A stretch of DNA of 64,000 bases, taken from positions 7,130,001 through 7,194,000 of the forward strand of contig NZ_CP102509.1 in the NCBI RefSeq assembly GCF_024611995.1, read 5' to 3'. The notes beneath the pieces were generated by a model. The model ran no database searches and had not been told where the DNA came from. It saw only the letters and a program-made list of their open reading frames with translations. Each line of letters starts with the position of its first letter. Position 1 is the first letter of the stretch. This stretch comes from Streptomyces sp. NBC_00162. GTDB lineage: Bacteria; Actinomycetota; Actinomycetes; Streptomycetales; Streptomycetaceae. This document shows, piece after piece, positions 30,501-43,000 of this stretch. The translations under genes were made by a program, and so were the position numbers.

Positions 30501-33500
30501 CTCCCGCTGGGTCAGCAGGATGCCCATGCCGGAGTCGCGGACCATGAACGCGAGACGCTCGGCCGGATAGGCCGGGTCCAGCGGGACGTAGGTGGCCCCC
30601 GCCTTGAGGATGCCGAGCACGCCGACCACCATCAGCGGGCCGCGCTCGACCGACAGGCCCACCAGCCGGTCCGGTCCCGCGCCCAGGGAGATCAGGTGAC
30701 GGGCGAGCCGGTTCGCCCGCTCGTCCAGATCCCGGTAGGTCAAGGTGCCCTCGGCGGAGGACACGGCCACGGCATCCGGGGTCCGCGCGGCCCACCGGGC
30801 GAACCGCTCGTGGGCGAACTCCCCCCGGCCGGGCACCGCGCTCGCCGCGTTCCAGCCGCGGACGGCCTGCTCGAACTCCTCGTCCGACAGCATCGGCACG
30901 TCGGACACCGACCGCTGCGGATCGGCGGCCAGGCCGGTGAGCAGGGTCTCCAGGTGCCCCGCCATGCGCTCCACCGTGGCCTTGTCGAGCAGCTCGGGGT
31001 CGTAGGCCAGCGAGTAGCCGAACCCGTCGCCCGCGTAGGCGCGCAGGACCAGCGGGAAGTTGGTGGTCTCGACGCTCTCCAGGTTGCGCAGCCGCAGCCC
31101 CTGGGCGGCCGCCGTCCCGTCGGTCATCGGATAGTTCTCGAAGTTAACCAGCGTCTCGAAGAGCTGGGTGGCGCCGGAAAGGGGGCTCCAGTTCTGCACC
31201 CGCGTCAGCGGAACGTACTCGTACTGCGCCGCCTCCACCTGAGCCTGCTGGATCCGCCCCAGCCACTCGGCCACCGGCGCGGCCCCGTCGACCTCGACCC
31301 GTACCGGCAGGGTGTTGAGCGTCATGCCGACGATCGAGTCCACCCCCGGGAGATCGGCGGGACGGCCGGAGACCGTCGCGCCGAACAGCACGTCGCCGCG
31401 GCCCGTGTACCGCGACAGCAGCAGGCCCCAGGCGCCCTGTACGAGGGCGTTCACGGTGATCCGCTGCCGTCGGGCGAAGGCGGACAGCTCCGCCCCGGCC
31501 TGCGGGGAGAGCCGGCGGACCAGCCGCCCGGTGGACGTGGACTGGTGGCCGGGGGCGGGCCGCCGGTCGAGGGGCAGCGGGGTGGGCTCCTCGAACCCGG
31601 CCAGCCGGCCGCGCCAGTACGCCTCCGCCTGCGTCAGGTCCTGGCCCTCCAGCCATTCCACGTACGAGCGGAAGGGCTTGCGGGCCGGCAGGACGGGAGT
31701 CCGTCCCTCCGCCAGCGCCTCGTACGCGACGGAGAGCGCGGAGAGCATCTGGAAGGTGCTCCAGCCGTCCAGCAGCACGTGGTGGGAGCTGCGCACCACC
31801 CGGACACCGGTCTGCGAGGTGCGGATCAGGGCGAGCCGGGCCAGCGGAGCCGTGCCCAGGTCAAGGCCCCGGGCCCGGTCCTCGGCGAGGAAGCGCTCCA
31901 GCTCGGCCCGGTGCTCACGCTCCGGCAGCTCCCGCCAGTCCAGGTGGGTCACCGGAAGCTCGGCGTGCCGGCTGACCACCATCAGCGGCCGGGGAACCCC
32001 CTCCCACACGAGCGAGCCGCGCAGCAGCTCCAGGTGGTCGGTGACGTACTGCCAGGCCGCCGCCAGCACCCCGACGTCGTGCACGTCGTCGAACTCGAAC
32101 ACCATCTGGTCGAAGTAGCCGGGGCCGCCGGGGTCGGCCAGCGTGTGGAAGAGCATCCCGGCCTGCGTCGGCGTCAGCGGGTAGATGTCCGCCACGGCGC
32201 GCCCGTTCCCGGCGATCCGGTCCACGCCGGCCTGGTCGAGGCCGGCCAGCGGGAAGTCGGAGGGGGTGGCGCCACCGCTGCCCTCGGCCAGGCAGTGCGC
32301 GATGATCTCGCGCAGGGAGGTCAGGAACTCCCCGGCGAGCCGCTCGATCGTGGCCTGCGCGAAGACCTCACCGGAGTACGTCCAGTTGACGCCGAGCCGG
32401 CCGTCGTCGATCAGGCCGATGACGTCCAGCAGGTAGGGGCGCGGCTCCTCGGGAGCGTGATCGAGACCCGAGGCGGACACCCGTCCGCGGACCAGGCCGT
32501 CCTCGCCCGTGGTGCCGTGGAACTGCCCGAGGTAGTTGAAGCTGATCTCCGGAAGCCGGTCGCCCCGCAGCGCGTGGCCGGGGCTGCCCGGCCGGGACAG
32601 GAAGCGCAGCGCGTCGTAGCCGAGGCCCCGCCCGGGGATCGCGCGCAGCTGCTCCTTCACCGACTTCAGGGACTCGCCCCAGCCGGCGCCGCCGCCGGGG
32701 AGGGTGAGTGCCACGGGGAAGTGGGTGGTGAACCAGCCGACCGTACGGGAGAGGTCGAGGTGGTCGAACAGCTCCTCGCGGCCGTGGCCCTCCAGGCCGA
32801 TCACCACGCGGTCCCGGCCGGTCCAGCCGGCCATGGTGCGGCCCAGCGCCGCCATGAGCACGTCGTTGATCTGCGTGCGATAGGAGGCGGGCACCCGGTG
32901 CAGCAGTGCCTCGGTCTCCTCCCGTCCGAGCAGCACCTCGACGGTCCGCTCGTGGGCGGTGGTGTTGGCCCCGTCCCGGTCGGTGGGCAGGGCCGGGGCG
33001 CCGTTCGGGTCCACCTGGCGCCAGTACGCGATCTCGGGGTCGAGACCGCCGGACCGCACGAGCTCGGCCAGCTGCCCGGACCACTGCCGGTAGCTGCTGG
33101 TCTTGGGGCCCAGGTCCACCGGCTTGCCCTCGGCGAGCTGCTCGTACGCGGCGGCCAGATCGGCCAGCAGCACCCGCCAGGAGACCCCGTCCACCACCAG
33201 GTGGTGGACGGCCAGCAGCAGCTGCGGCGCCCGGTCCGGGCCGGAGTCGAAGAACACGCCCCGTACCAGGGACCCCGCGGCGAGGTCGTGGGACCGCTGG
33301 GCCGCCAGCGCGGCCGAGTGCATCACCGTACGGCGCGCGGGCTCGTCCAGCGTGGTCAGGTCGCAGACGTCGAGCAGGCCGGTGCCGGCGCCGGAGCCGT
33401 ACTCCTGGACCCACTCCTCGCCCTCGCGGCGGAAGCGCATCCGCAGGGCGTCGTGGTGCGCGACCACGGCCTCCAGCGCGCGGCCCAGCAGTCCGCTGTC

Positions 33501-36500
33501 GGTGTCCGGGGCCAGCTCCACCTGGACGGACATCGCGTAGTGCTCCGGGGCCACGGTGTGCGCCGAGAAGAACCACCGCTGGATCGGGGTGAGTTCGGCC
33601 GCCCCCGGGCCCGTGTCGGGGGCGGCGGGGGACGGGTCCGCGTCCTTCGTCACCACGGCGGCCAGCGCGGCGATGGTCTGGTGGACGAAGAGCTGCTTGG
33701 AGGTGAGCCGGTAGCCCGCCTGGCGGACCCGCGAGACGACCTGGATCGACAGGATCGAGTCGCCGCCCAGGTCGAAGAAGTTGTCGTGGATCCCGACCCG
33801 CTCCGCGCCCAGCGCCGCGGCCCACGCGGCGGCCAGCACCTCCTCGGTCTCGTCGCTCGGGGCCGCGTACGCCGCGTCCGGCGCGGCATCGTGCGCACCG
33901 GGCTCGGGCAGCCCCCGGCGGTCGACCTTGCCGCTGGGCGTCAGCGGCAGCCGGTCCAGCCGCACGAACGCCGCCGGCACCATGTAGTCCGGCAGCAGAC
34001 CGCCGAGGTGACCGCGCAGCTCCGCCGGAGCGAGCTCGCGGCCGGTCACCAGATAGGCGACGAGCCGGCGGCGCCCGGAGGATTCCTCCCGGGCGACGAC
34101 GACCGCCTCCTCGACGTCCGGGTGCGACCGGACGGCCTTCTCCACCTCGCCGAGTTCGACCCGGAAGCCGCGGATCTTGACCTGGTCGTCGGCCCGGCCG
34201 AGGAACTCCAGGTCGCCGCCGGGCAGCCGCCGGGCCCGGTCGCCGGTGCGGTAGAGGCGGTCGCCCGCCACGAACGGGCTCGGCCGGAACCGCTCGGCGG
34301 TCTGCTCCTCGTTGCCGTGGTAGCCGCGGCCGACGCCCGCGCCGCCGATCCAGATCTCCCCGGGAACCCCGACCGGCACCACCCGCATCCCGGCGTCCAG
34401 TACGTAGACGCGGGTGCCCGGCAGCGGACGGCCCACCGGTACGAAGACCCCGTCCCCCAGGGTGTCGAGCCGGGGCAGGAACACCGTCGAGTCGACGGTC
34501 GCCTCGGTTCCCCCGTACGCGTTGACGACCAGCGTGCCGGGGTCGACCCGGCACAGCAGTTCCCGGCAGTCCTCCACCCGCCAGCCCTCGGAGCCCACCG
34601 ATATCAGCCGCAGCGGGGGGAACGGGCTGCCCCGGCGGGCGGACTCCGCCAGCACCGCGTTCAGCAGGGACGGGACGATCTCCAGCCCGGTGGCGCCGGT
34701 CCGCTCGATCAGGGCGAGCAGCGCGGGCGGGTCGGTGGTCACGTCCCGGGAGGCAATGATCAGCGCCCCGCCGAACGGCAGCGAGCGGATGAGGTCGGCG
34801 AAGAACAGGTCGACGGAGATGCTGGAGACGGACAGGAAGCGCAGCTCGAGGCGGGACAGGCCGTACTGCTCGTCCCAGGCCTCGCAGATGTGCGTCACGT
34901 TGCGGTGCTCGATCGCCACGCCCTTGGGGCGTCCCGTCGAACCCGAGGTGTAGATGACGTAGGCCAGGTCCGAGGGGGAGACGGACGCGTCGGGCGCCGT
35001 CGCGGGGGCCGCGGCGATCGTGTCGCGGTCGGCCGTCAGGTCGACGAGGACGGCGCCGGACTCCGGAAGCCGTCCGCGGACCGACTCCTCGGTGACCACC
35101 AGGGCCGCCCCGGAGTCGTGGAGCATGTGCGCGAGCCGGTCCGCGGGATAGTCCGGATCGAGCGGCACGTACGCCGCTCCCGCCTTGAGGATGCCGAGCA
35201 GGCCGACCGCCATGGCGGTGCCGCGCGGCACGCACAGCCCGACCGGCGTGCCCGGTCCGGCCCCCCGGTCCCGCAAGACGTGGGCCAGCCGGTTGGCCCG
35301 CTCGTCCAGCTCGCGGTAGCTCAGGGTGGCGTCGTCGGCGACGACGGCCACGGCGTCGGGGGTGCGCGCGGCCCGAGCGGCCACCCGCTCGTGGACCGGC
35401 GCCGGGTCCCCGGCTTCCCGCTCCGTCGCGTTCCACTCCTCGACGGCCTGCCGGTACTCGGCGTCCGTCAGCATCGGCAGGTCCGCGAGGGCCTGTCCGG
35501 GGTTCGCGGCGGCGGAGGCGAGCAGGGTGGTCAGATGGCCGGCCAGCCGGGCGGCCGTCCCCTCGTCGAAGAGCTCGGTGCTGTACTCGATCAGGCCGAG
35601 CAGCGCGCCGTCGCGCGCCTCGAACTCCACGGTGAGGTCGCAGAGCGAGGCGTCCCGGTCCAGCGCGTACGCAGCCGCGGCGACGCCCGGGAAGGCGACC
35701 GAGCCGGCCGGGGTGTTGTGCAGCACCACCATCGCCTGGACCAGCGGCGTACGGCTGGGGTCGCGCTCCGGCTGCAGCGCGTCCACCAGCCGGTCGAAGG
35801 GCACGTCCTCGTGGGCGAACGCGTCGAGGACGGTCTCCTTGACCTGGCCGAGGAGCTCGTCGAACGTCATCTCCGGGGCCACCCGCGAGCGCAGGACCAC
35901 GGTGTTGACCAGGAAGCCGACCAGGTGCTCCAGCTCCTCCTCGCGGCGGCCGGAGGAGGAGGTGCCCAGCGCGATGTCCTCCTGACCCGACCAGCGGGCC
36001 AGAACCGTGCCGACCGCCGCGGTCAGCACCATGAACAGCGTCGCGCCGCGGGACCGCGCCAGCTCCGACACGGCGTCGAGCGTCGCGGCCGGCACCTCGA
36101 AGCGCAGGGCCGCGCCGGCCGAGGACCGCACCGCCGGACGCGGCCGGTCGGTGGGCAGTTCCAGCGGGGCGAGTCCCGCCAGCCGCTCCCGCCACCAGCC
36201 GAGTTCGGCGGCGAGCAGCTCGCCGTTCTCCAGCCGGTCGCGCTGCCAGGCCGCGAAGTCCGGGTACTGCAGCGGTACGTCGGCCAGCCGCGCCGGACGG
36301 CCCTCGACCCGGGCCGCGTACAGCTCGCCCCACTCGCGGGCGGCGATCCCCATCGACCAGCCGTCGGTGACGATGTGGTGCATCCCCAGCACGCAGACGT
36401 GCTCGGCGGCGGACAGCCGCACCAGCAGCACCCGCACCAGCGGGCCGCCCTCGAGGTCGTACGGGCGGTTCATCTCGGCCTGCACGAGTTCGCGGACGCA

Positions 36501-36914
36501 ACGCTCGCGGTCGGCGGGGGCCGTGTCCGACACGTCCACGACCGCCCACTCGGGAGCCAGGCCGGGGCGCAGGACCTGCACCCCCTTGCCGTCGGCCAGA
36601 CCGAAGGTGGTGTGCAGCGCCTCGTGCCGGGCCATCAGGTCACCGACCGCCGCGCGTAGCGCCCCGGCGTCGAGCGGGCCGGTCAGGCGCAGCGCCTCGG
36701 CCAGGTGGTAGTCGGTGCCGCCCGGTGCGAAGTCCTCCATGAACCACAGGCGTTGCTGCCCGAAGGACATCAGCAGGGTCTCGGAGCGCGGGACGCGGGG
36801 AATCGCGAGACCGTTCCGGGCTCCGGAGCGGCCGGCCAGACGCTCGGCGAGGGCCGCGCGCAGATGATCGGGGAGCGCGGCGATCCGGTTCTCGCGCGAA
36901 GACGGCGTGTTCAT
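24513..36914 (-). CDS. NRPS, modules 4-6 (C-A-T-E-C-A-T-C-A-T-E), no thioesterase
   Basis: The 4133-residue synthetase opens with a short helical linker (residues 1-35). Approximate domains: C 40-480 (HHIVTDGWS), A4 495-1000, T 1025-1095 (LGGDSIL), E 1110-1550 ([10 protein letters not shown]), C 1570-2010 ([10 protein letters not shown]-acceptor type), A5 2030-2530, T 2555-2625 (LGGNSIL), C 2645-3080, A6 3100-3605, T 3635-3700 (LGGDSIL), E 3715-4125. Ten-residue pocket codes read by eye: A4 DLAEIVAVDK (acidic, suggests Orn, Arg or another basic residue), A5 DVWQFGKIQK (unassigned), A6 DFWSVGMVHK (Thr-like). Both E domains keep HHxxxDG. The chain ends on a D-residue with no release domain, so release must be in trans. 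The ATG at 36914 has AGGAG five bases upstream. Confidence 0.93.
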   Translation of the reverse strand: MNTPSSRENRIAALPDHLRAALAERLAGRSGARNGLAIPRVPRSETLLMSFGQQRLWFMEDFAPGGTDYHLAEALRLTGPLDAGALRAAVGDLMARHEALHTTFGLADGKGVQVLRPGLAPEWAVVDVSDTAPADRERCVRELVQAEMNRPYDLEGGPLVRVLLVRLSAAEHVCVLGMHHIVTDGWSMGIAAREWGELYAARVEGRPARLADVPLQYPDFAAWQRDRLENGELLAAELGWWRERLAGLAPLELPTDRPRPAVRSSAGAALRFEVPAATLDAVSELARSRGATLFMVLTAAVGTVLARWSGQEDIALGTSSSGRREEELEHLVGFLVNTVVLRSRVAPEMTFDELLGQVKETVLDAFAHEDVPFDRLVDALQPERDPSRTPLVQAMVVLHNTPAGSVAFPGVAAAAYALDRDASLCDLTVEFEARDGALLGLIEYSTELFDEGTAARLAGHLTTLLASAAANPGQALADLPMLTDAEYRQAVEEWNATEREAGDPAPVHERVAARAARTPDAVAVVADDATLSYRELDERANRLAHVLRDRGAGPGTPVGLCVPRGTAMAVGLLGILKAGAAYVPLDPDYPADRLAHMLHDSGAALVVTEESVRGRLPESGAVLVDLTADRDTIAAAPATAPDASVSPSDLAYVIYTSGSTGRPKGVAIEHRNVTHICEAWDEQYGLSRLELRFLSVSSISVDLFFADLIRSLPFGGALIIASRDVTTDPPALLALIERTGATGLEIVPSLLNAVLAESARRGSPFPPLRLISVGSEGWRVEDCRELLCRVDPGTLVVNAYGGTEATVDSTVFLPRLDTLGDGVFVPVGRPLPGTRVYVLDAGMRVVPVGVPGEIWIGGAGVGRGYHGNEEQTAERFRPSPFVAGDRLYRTGDRARRLPGGDLEFLGRADDQVKIRGFRVELGEVEKAVRSHPDVEEAVVVAREESSGRRRLVAYLVTGRELAPAELRGHLGGLLPDYMVPAAFVRLDRLPLTPSGKVDRRGLPEPGAHDAAPDAAYAAPSDETEEVLAAAWAAALGAERVGIHDNFFDLGGDSILSIQVVSRVRQAGYRLTSKQLFVHQTIAALAAVVTKDADPSPAAPDTGPGAAELTPIQRWFFSAHTVAPEHYAMSVQVELAPDTDSGLLGRALEAVVAHHDALRMRFRREGEEWVQEYGSGAGTGLLDVCDLTTLDEPARRTVMHSAALAAQRSHDLAAGSLVRGVFFDSGPDRAPQLLLAVHHLVVDGVSWRVLLADLAAAYEQLAEGKPVDLGPKTSSYRQWSGQLAELVRSGGLDPEIAYWRQVDPNGAPALPTDRDGANTTAHERTVEVLLGREETEALLHRVPASYRTQINDVLMAALGRTMAGWTGRDRVVIGLEGHGREELFDHLDLSRTVGWFTTHFPVALTLPGGGAGWGESLKSVKEQLRAIPGRGLGYDALRFLSRPGSPGHALRGDRLPEISFNYLGQFHGTTGEDGLVRGRVSASGLDHAPEEPRPYLLDVIGLIDDGRLGVNWTYSGEVFAQATIERLAGEFLTSLREIIAHCLAEGSGGATPSDFPLAGLDQAGVDRIAGNGRAVADIYPLTPTQAGMLFHTLADPGGPGYFDQMVFEFDDVHDVGVLAAAWQYVTDHLELLRGSLVWEGVPRPLMVVSRHAELPVTHLDWRELPEREHRAELERFLAEDRARGLDLGTAPLARLALIRTSQTGVRVVRSSHHVLLDGWSTFQMLSALSVAYEALAEGRTPVLPARKPFRSYVEWLEGQDLTQAEAYWRGRLAGFEEPTPLPLDRRPAPGHQSTSTGRLVRRLSPQAGAELSAFARRQRITVNALVQGAWGLLLSRYTGRGDVLFGATVSGRPADLPGVDSIVGMTLNTLPVRVEVDGAAPVAEWLGRIQQAQVEAAQYEYVPLTRVQNWSPLSGATQLFETLVNFENYPMTDGTAAAQGLRLRNLESVETTNFPLVLRAYAGDGFGYSLAYDPELLDKATVERMAGHLETLLTGLAADPQRSVSDVPMLSDEEFEQAVRGWNAASAVPGRGEFAHERFARWAARTPDAVAVSSAEGTLTYRDLDERANRLARHLISLGAGPDRLVGLSVERGPLMVVGVLGILKAGATYVPLDPAYPAERLAFMVRDSGMGILLTQRELRDRLPVSGAVEVELDGDWPAIGALPVSAPEVALTGGNLAYVIYTSGSTGRPKGVMVTHANAANLLPWLEQAYPVDPSDKVLLRTSMSFDVSVWELMLSVLSGATAHVVSTDVSKDPFELADVMDRYGITIAQFVPSLLGALPLDRRPRALRRLFVGGEPLPKSVADAVRSAWDVPLINKYGPTEATIQITVADHLGADDGETVSIGGPIAGASLFVLDPQLRPVPVGVAGELYAAGPVLSRGYLNRPGLTAERFVACPFGEAGARMYRTGDIVRRTADGRLQFIGRADNQVKIRGFRIELGEIEAALDRLAGVGQVVVSVREDSPGVRRLVAHYTADRALTANELRTALSASLPEYMLPDAFVRLERLPLSPNGKVDRKALPAPSAEGEQQESQYVGPRTGTEETLAALWAEALGVPRVGVHDNFFDLGGNSILAILVVSRTHKALGIQVSPRLLFDAPTVAELAAALVPADGADGAGGADGTDGTAIPVVSRTADLPMSFGQQRLWFLQDFNEDSTEYHSTAAVRLTGELHAEALRTAAGLLVARHEALRTTFDVADGRGVQLVHEVLEPGWETADLSDVPEEEREERLRALVRAEVDRPFDLKGGPLLRLLLVRLAADRHLLVLGMHHIVTDGWSMGIVARELGELYAAQVRGEPAELPDVPVQYPDFAAWQRGRLEDGGLLEEQLEWWRGRLDGVAPLELPTDRPRAAVRSARGRSHTFEIPADVVAGVREVAREQEATLFMALTAALKVVFARYSGQQDIAVGTASAGRGHAGLEHLVGFLVNTVVLRSRVDPGMPFRELLGQVRETALEAFAHEEVPFERVVEAVRQERDTSRTPLFQVMVVLQNTPGSHLELAGLRTSGFEMERDSALYDLTIEFEEHPDGVRGLVEYSSELFDEETVARFAEHVRVVLAGVAAAPEQTVAGLPLLAPGEFERVVEEWNRTGGVPAPHGSLHGTVAARAAATPAATAVSCGPEALSYRELDERANRLAHHLVSLGAGPGVLVGLSVERGVEMAVAMLGILKSGAAYVPLDPAYPADRLAHMVQDSGAKILVTHRGLERRLPVTRAVVVDLDGDGAAIGRRPETAPRSAVSGTDLAYVIYTSGSTGRPKGVAVEHRSVLHLLENCRPAYGFDERDVWTVFHSYAFDFSVWELWGCLVTGGRAVIVPRDAARSPEAMWSLLGEEGVTVFSQTPSMFRELVATAAERGSAPLPALRWVVFGGEPLESKHLTTWFDRYGSGRARLVNMYGITETTVHVTFQEVLAGHLAGGGRIPVGRPLPGYRVLLLDASGGPVPVGVPGEIHVAGGGLARGYLNRPELTAERFPVNPYGAPGERMYRSGDLARWRSDGTLEHLGRSDDQVKVRGFRIEPGEIETALVGHAGIREAVVIAHQDEGGHRRLVAYLVGGGELSTAELREHLAASLPDYMIPALFVVLDALPLSPSGKVDRRALPAPEAQAGPSGAEFVAPRDAAEEALARIWAEVLGVERVGVHDNFFHLGGDSILSIQVVSRARQEGLQLTSRLLFLHQTIASLAAQAAVAAPGSGSATALEPARGTVELTPVQRWFFDQHEAVTPDQYAMSVQVELAPGTDPVLLGRALDAVIAQHDALRLRFNRGPEGWVQEYGDAPRGVLSVCDLSSEPDAAARERAADEAALIAQQDLELASGNLVRGVFFRPGGNELPQLFLAVHHLVMDGVSWRVVLEDLATAYGQLAAGAAAGLGARTSSYRQWARRLADHVRSGGLDHEVEYWTQVPGSRAVPQDGEGANTYGGSAVASVRLGREATDDLLKRVPGAFRTQINDVLLTVLGRVLGDWAGAPVTVALEGHGREELFEDVDLSRTVGWFTTIHPVTLDVPAGDWPPALKAVRRLLRAVPGRGLGYGALRHLSAADGPGRVLAAQEQPRVSFNYMGQWDQSADPEGLVRGHLEALGRDRAPGLPRPHLIDIVAAVVDGELRIDWIHSPGHHHTATVERLADRFLLGLEQIAGQARAN
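32214..32345. repeat. Near-identical E-C linker segment, copy in the second NRPS
   Basis: About 130 bp that encode [20 protein letters not shown] and its flanks are almost identical to 40207-40338 in the first NRPS. The first 60 bp match exactly and the rest differ at a few positions. It lies at the E-to-C domain junction. Confidence 0.85.
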
Positions 36915-37005
36915 GAAGACTCCTAGAAGACGTGGGCGCCGGGGGCGCACCACGGAGCGTGTGCTCGGGTGTGGAAGGGGTGGAGGGGCGCGGCGAGGGC
37001 CCGCG

Positions 37006-40000
37006 TCACGGAGCGCCGTCGCCGGTCTCCAGCTCCGCGAGGATCCGGTCCTCGATCTCGTGCGCGGTCTCGGCGACCGTCGGCCGGTCGAACAGCGTTC
37101 TCGGCGACAGACCGGTGCGGAAGGCGGCGTTGATGCGGGAGGCCATCCGCACCGCGAGGAGCGAATCACCGCCGGAGGCGAAGAAGTCGTCGTGCACGCC
37201 GACGGGTCCGCCGCCCAGGAGCTCCTCCCAGATCTGCACCAGCACCTCCTCGGTCACCGAGCGCGGTGCCTCGTACGCGTCACCGCCGCCGACCCGGCCC
37301 TCCGGAGCCGGCAGGGCGCCCCGGTCCACCTTCCCGCTCGGGGTCAGCGGCAGCTCGTCCAGCGGGAGGAACACGGCAGGGACCATGAACTCGGGCAGGA
37401 ACGTGACCAGATGGGCGCGCAGTTCGGCGGGATCGGGATCACTCCAGCCCGGCGCCACGACATGGCCGACGAGGAAGGTGCGGTCGCCGTCCGAATGGGC
37501 CGTGACCGCCGCGTCGGCGATCCGCGGGTGCGTGACGAGCGCGGCCTCGATCTCGCCGGTCTCGATCCGGAAGCCGCGGATCTTGACCTGCCCGTCCGCG
37601 CGTCCCAGGTACACCAGGGTGCCGTCGGCCCGCCACCGCGCGAGGTCCCCGGATCGGTAGACGCGCTCCCCGGGCCCGCCGAACGGATGCGCCGGGAACC
37701 GTTCCCCGGTCAGCTCCGGCCGGCCCAGATAGCCACGGGCCAGACCGGCACCGGCGATGTACAGCTCGCCCGTCACCCCGGCCGGCACCGGCCGGCCCGC
37801 GGGATCGAGCAGCAGCACCTGGTAGCCCGGCAACGGCCGTCCCACGGGCATCGGGCCCCCGTCGGCCACGTCCTGGGCCGTGATCTCCTGGCGCGTCACG
37901 TACACCGTCGCCTCGGTGGGGCCGTACATGTTCACCAGCCGGGCCGGCCCGGTGCCGAAGCGGTCGAACCACGTGCTCAGGTGCTTCGGCTCCAGCGCCT
38001 CGCCCGCCAGGATCACCCAGCGCAGGTCCGGCAGGTCCGGGCAGCCGGCCCCGGCCGCGCTCTCCACCAGGGCGCGGAACATCGAGGGGGTCTGGCAGAG
38101 CACCGTCACCCCCTGCTCGCGCAGGAGCGCCCAGGCGGCCTCGGGCTGCTGCGCCCAGTCCCGGTCGACGAGCACCAGACGCCCGCCCGAGGACAGGCAC
38201 CCCCACATCTCCCATACGGAGACGTCGAAGGCGTAGCTGTGGAAGGCGCTCCACACGTCGTGCTCGCCGAACCCGTAGCCGGGCCGGGCGTTCTCCAGCA
38301 GGTTCAGCACCGAACGGTGCTCCACCGCCACGCCCTTGGGCCGTCCCGTCGAACCCGAGGTGTAGATCACGTACGCGAGGTCCTCGCCGGACACCGCCAC
38401 GTCGGGCGCGGAGGCGGGCCGCTGTGCGAGGGCCTCGCGGTCCCCGTGCAGATCGACCACCGTCACCCCCTCGGCGGCCGCACCGGAGGGGCCGCTGCCG
38501 TCGCCGACCAGGATCGCCGCACCCGAGTCGCGCAGCATGAACGCCAGCCGCTCCGCCGGGTACGCGGGGTCCAGCGGCACGTACGCCGCACCCGACTTCA
38601 TGATGCCGAGCAGGCCCGTCACGAGTTCGATGCCGCGTCCGGCCGACAGACCCACCGTCCTGCCCGGACCGGCGCCCAGGGAGATCAGGTGGTGGGCGAG
38701 CCGGTTGGCCTGCTCGTCGAGCTCCCGGTAGGTCAGCGACCGGCCGGAGGCCGAGACCGCGACCGCGTCCGGGGTGGCGGCGGCCTGCAGGCCGATCCGC
38801 TCGTGCAGGCAGCCGTCCGGCACGGCGGGCCGCTCGGGCGCGCTCCACGCGCGCACCACCCGCTCGAACTCGCCGTCGTCAAGCATCGGCACCTCGGCGA
38901 CGGCCTGTGCGCCGTCGTCGGCGAGCCCGGCCAGCAAGGCGGTGAAGTGCCCGGACAGGTGCCGGATCGTCGCCTCGTCGAACAGCGCGGGGTCGTAGGC
39001 CAGCGTGAACGCGAACGCCCCGTCGGTGTAGGCCAGCAGGTTCAGCGGGAAGCTGGTGATGTCCATGCCCTCCAGCCCCTTCAGCACCAGGCCGCTGTCC
39101 CCCGTGGGCCGGTCCTCCCTGGGGTAGTTCTCGAAGACGACCAGGCTCTCGAACAGGCTGGTGCCGGGGGCCGCATCGCTCCAGCCCTGGATCCGCGGCA
39201 GCGCCACGTAGTCGTACTGCCGCGCTTCCACCTGCTCGCGCTGCAGCCGGTCCAGCCACTCGGCCACCGGGGCTCCGCCGTCGACGTCCACCCGCACCGG
39301 AAGGGTGTTGATCAGCATGCCCGCGATCGAGTCCGCACCGGGCAGATCGGCCGGCCGCCCCGAGACGGTGGCACCGAAGACCACGTCCCGCTCACCGCAG
39401 TAGCGGGAGAGCAGCAGCGCCCAGGCCGCCTGGACCAGCGTGTTGACGGTCAGCCGGTGGCTGCGGGCGAAGGTGAACAGCGCCTCGGACGCGGCGGGGG
39501 ACAGCCGGGTCGCCAGACGGCTGGTGGAACGCGCCGAGTGGCTGGCCCGCGGGCTCCGGTCGTACGGCAGCGCCGTCGGCCCGCCCGCCCCGGCCAGCCG
39601 GTCGCGCCAGTAGGACTCGGCCAGCGCCGGATCCTGCCGCTCCAGCCACTCCACGTACGCCCGGAACGGCTGCCGGGCGGGCGGCGCGGCCACCTCGCCC
39701 GCCGCGAGCGCACCGTAGCCGCTGTGCGTCTGGGACAGGACGGAGAAGGCGCTCCAGCCGTCGAGCAGCAGGTGGTGGAAGGAGCACACCACGCGGACCG
39801 AGCTGTCGGTGAGCCGGATCAGCGCCAGCCGCATCAGCGGCGCCGCCGACAGGTCCAGCCCCCGGGCCCGCTCCCCGGCGAGGAGGTCCTCCAGCGCCTG
39901 CTCCCGGTCCCGTTCGGACAGCCCCCGCCAGTCCAGCCTCTCCACGGGCAGTGCGGCGCGGCGGCGTACCACCATCAGGGGCCGGTCCACTCCCTCCCAG

Positions 40001-43000
40001 ACCACGTGCGCGCGCATCACGCCCAGCTGGTCGGCGGTCTGCTGCCAGGCCGCCGCCAGCAGTTCCGGGTCGCTCACCCCGTCGAGTACGTACGTCATCT
40101 GCTCGAAGTACGTGGGCGAGGCGGGATCGGCGAGGGTGTGGAAGAGCATGCCGGCCTGCATCGGGGTCAGCGGGTGAATGTCCTCCACGTCCCGTCCGTC
40201 GCCCACGATCCGGTCCACGCCGGCCTGGTCGAGGCCGGCCAGCGGGAAGTCGGAGGGGGTGGCGCCGCCGCTGCCCTCGGCCAGGCAGTGCGCGATGACC
40301 TCGCGCAGGGCCGCCAGGAATTCCCCGGCGAGCCGCTCGACCGTCTCGGCGGAGTGGTTGGCGGGGGAGTGGATCCAGTCGATCCGCAGCTCACCGTCGC
40401 TGACGGCGGCCACGATGTCGATCAGGTGGGGGCGGGACAGACCACCGGCCTGGTCCCGGCCCAGCCCTTCCAGCCGTTTGCGGATCAGACCGTCCGTGCT
40501 GGTCGAACCATCCCACTGACCAAGGTAGTTGAAGCTGATCGCAGGTCCGGAGGCATCCGACCCGAGGCCGGAGCCGTCCGGGACGAGGTAGCGCAGCGCC
40601 CCGTGTCCGAGACCGCGGTGCGGGATCGCGCGGATGCGCTCCTTCACGGCCTTCAGCCCGCTGCCCCAGTCCTCCCGGGGCACGTCGAGGGCGACCGGGA
40701 AGGCGGTGGTGAACCAGCCCACCGTCCGGGACAGGTCGATGTCCTCGAACAGGTCCTCGCGCCCGTGCCCCTCCAGGGCGATGGTGACCGGCGCCCCGGA
40801 CCACCCGTGCAGGACCCGGCCCAGCGCCGTCAGCAGCACGTCGTTGATCTGGGTGCGGTACGCGGACGGCACCTGGTGGAGCAGGGCCCTCGTCTCGGCC
40901 CGGCCGAGCACGGCGGAGACCGTCGAGGAGGAGCCGAAGGTGTTCGGGGCCGTCCCGTCGCGCGGCACCGCGGCACCGGCCGGAACGCCGTGCCAGTACG
41001 GCAGTTCGCCTTCGAAGCCGCCGCCCCGCGCAAGCTCGGCCAGGTGGCGTGACCACTGCTGGTAGCTGCTGGTCCGTACGACCGGCTCGGCGGGCCGGCC
41101 CTCCGCGAACCGGGTGTAGGCGGCCGACAGGTCCTCGAGGAGCACGCGCCAGGACACACCGTCCATCACGAGGTGGTGCGCGGTGAGGAAGAGCCGCGGC
41201 AGCCGTCCCGCCCCCAGGCGGAAGAACACGCCCTTCAGCAGGCGGCCGGTGCCGAGGTCCAGCGAGCGCTGGGCCGCGAGGGCGGCCTCGTCGAGCGCCG
41301 CGCCCTGGTCGGATTCGTCGAGACCCGACAGGTCCCGGACGGTGAGCAGGGACGTCGCGGCCGGTTCGCCGTACTCCTGGACCCACTCGCCGCCGTCGCG
41401 CGTCAGCCGCATGCGCAGGGCGTCGTGTTGCGCGACCGTGGCGGCCAGGGCACGCTCCAGCAGGGCCAGGTCCGTGTCGGAGGCCAGCTCCAGCTGGACG
41501 GACATCGTGTAGTGGTCCGGGCCTTCGGGGTAGTCCTCGAAGAACCGCCGCTGGATCGGGGTGAGTTCGACCCGCCCGGAGACCTCGGTGGGTTCGCCGT
41601 GCGCCTCCGTGATCACGGCGGTGACCGGGGCGAGGGTGGCGATGGTCTGGTGGACGAACAGCAGCTTCGAGGTCAGCTGGAGACCCGCCTGCCGGGCCCG
41701 CGAGACCACCTGGAGCGAGAGGATCGAATCCCCGCCCAGGTCGAAGAAGTTGTCGTGGACCCCGAGCCGTTCGACGCCGAGCACCTCGGCCCACAGGGCG
41801 GCCAGGACCTCCTCCGTCGCACCGGCCGGCGCGACGTACGCCGGGCCGCCGGGCCGTCCGACGGCGCCCTCCGGTTCCGGCAGGAGTCCGCGGTCCACCT
41901 TGCCGTTCGCGGTGAGCGGCAGCCGGTCCAGGGACACGAACACCGAAGGCGTCATGTACTCGGGCAGGGAGGCGGCGAGGTGCGTGCGCAGCTCCCCGGC
42001 GGGTACCTCGTGCCCGGACACGAGGTACGCCACCAGCCGCCGGTGGCCCGAGTCCCCCTCGTAGGGGACGACGACGGCGTCCGACACGGCCGGGTGCTGC
42101 TTCAGCGCGTTCTCGACCTCGCCGAGTTCGATCCGGAACCCCCGGATCTTGACCTGGCCGTCGGCCCGGCCGAGGAACTCCACGGCACCGTCCGACCGTC
42201 GGCGGGCGAGGTCGCCCGACCGGTACATCCGGGAGCCGGGGGCGCCGTACGGGTCGGCGACGAACTGCGCCGCGGTCAGGCCGGCCCGGCCCAGGTAGCC
42301 GCGGGCCAGGCCGGGGCCCGCGATGTACAGCTCTCCGGGCACACCGGCCGGGGCGGGCTCCAGGGTCTGCGTGAGCACGTACACCCGGGTGTTGCCGATC
42401 GGCATGCCGATGGGTACCGGGGCGGCCGCGTCGAGATCGGCGGCCAGCGCGTGCACCGTGGTGAGCGAGGTCGCTTCCGTCGGCCCGTAGCCGTTGTGCA
42501 GCCGCAGCCGCGGATGCGCCGCCAGCACCCGGGCACAGTGCTCGGGAGAGACCGTGTCGCCTCCGGCGATGACCTGCCGCAGCCCGCGCAGCGCGCTGAC
42601 GTCGTCGTCGACGACCTGGTGGAACAGACCGGCCGCGATGGCCAGATGGGTCACGCCGTGCTCCTCCAGGAACGCCCCCAGCTCGCTGCCGGTCGGCGCG
42701 GCCGGCGGGTGCACGGCCAGCCGCGCACCGTGCAGCAGCGCCGCCCACACCTCCAGGGTCGAGGCGTCGAAGGACAGCGAGGCGAACTGGGCGACCGCGT
42801 CCCCCGGCCCGATGTCCAGGAAGCCGGACTCGCGGACCAGCCGGACCACCGCGCGGTGCGAGGTCATGACCCCCTTGGGGGCCCCGGTGGAACCGGAGGT
42901 GTAGATCACGTAGGCCAGCTGATCGGGGGAGAGCGCCACCTCGGGTGCCGTGGCCGGGAAGCCGCCGCCCTCACCGCCCGGGCCGTCCACGGTGATCACG

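Noticed and set aside
23499..36659. A 4386-codon open frame on the plus strand opposite the NRPS
   Set aside because: It is antisense to the second NRPS. High GC removes stops from the opposite strand, and the translation (Gly, Arg, Val, Gln and His-rich) has no domain likeness.
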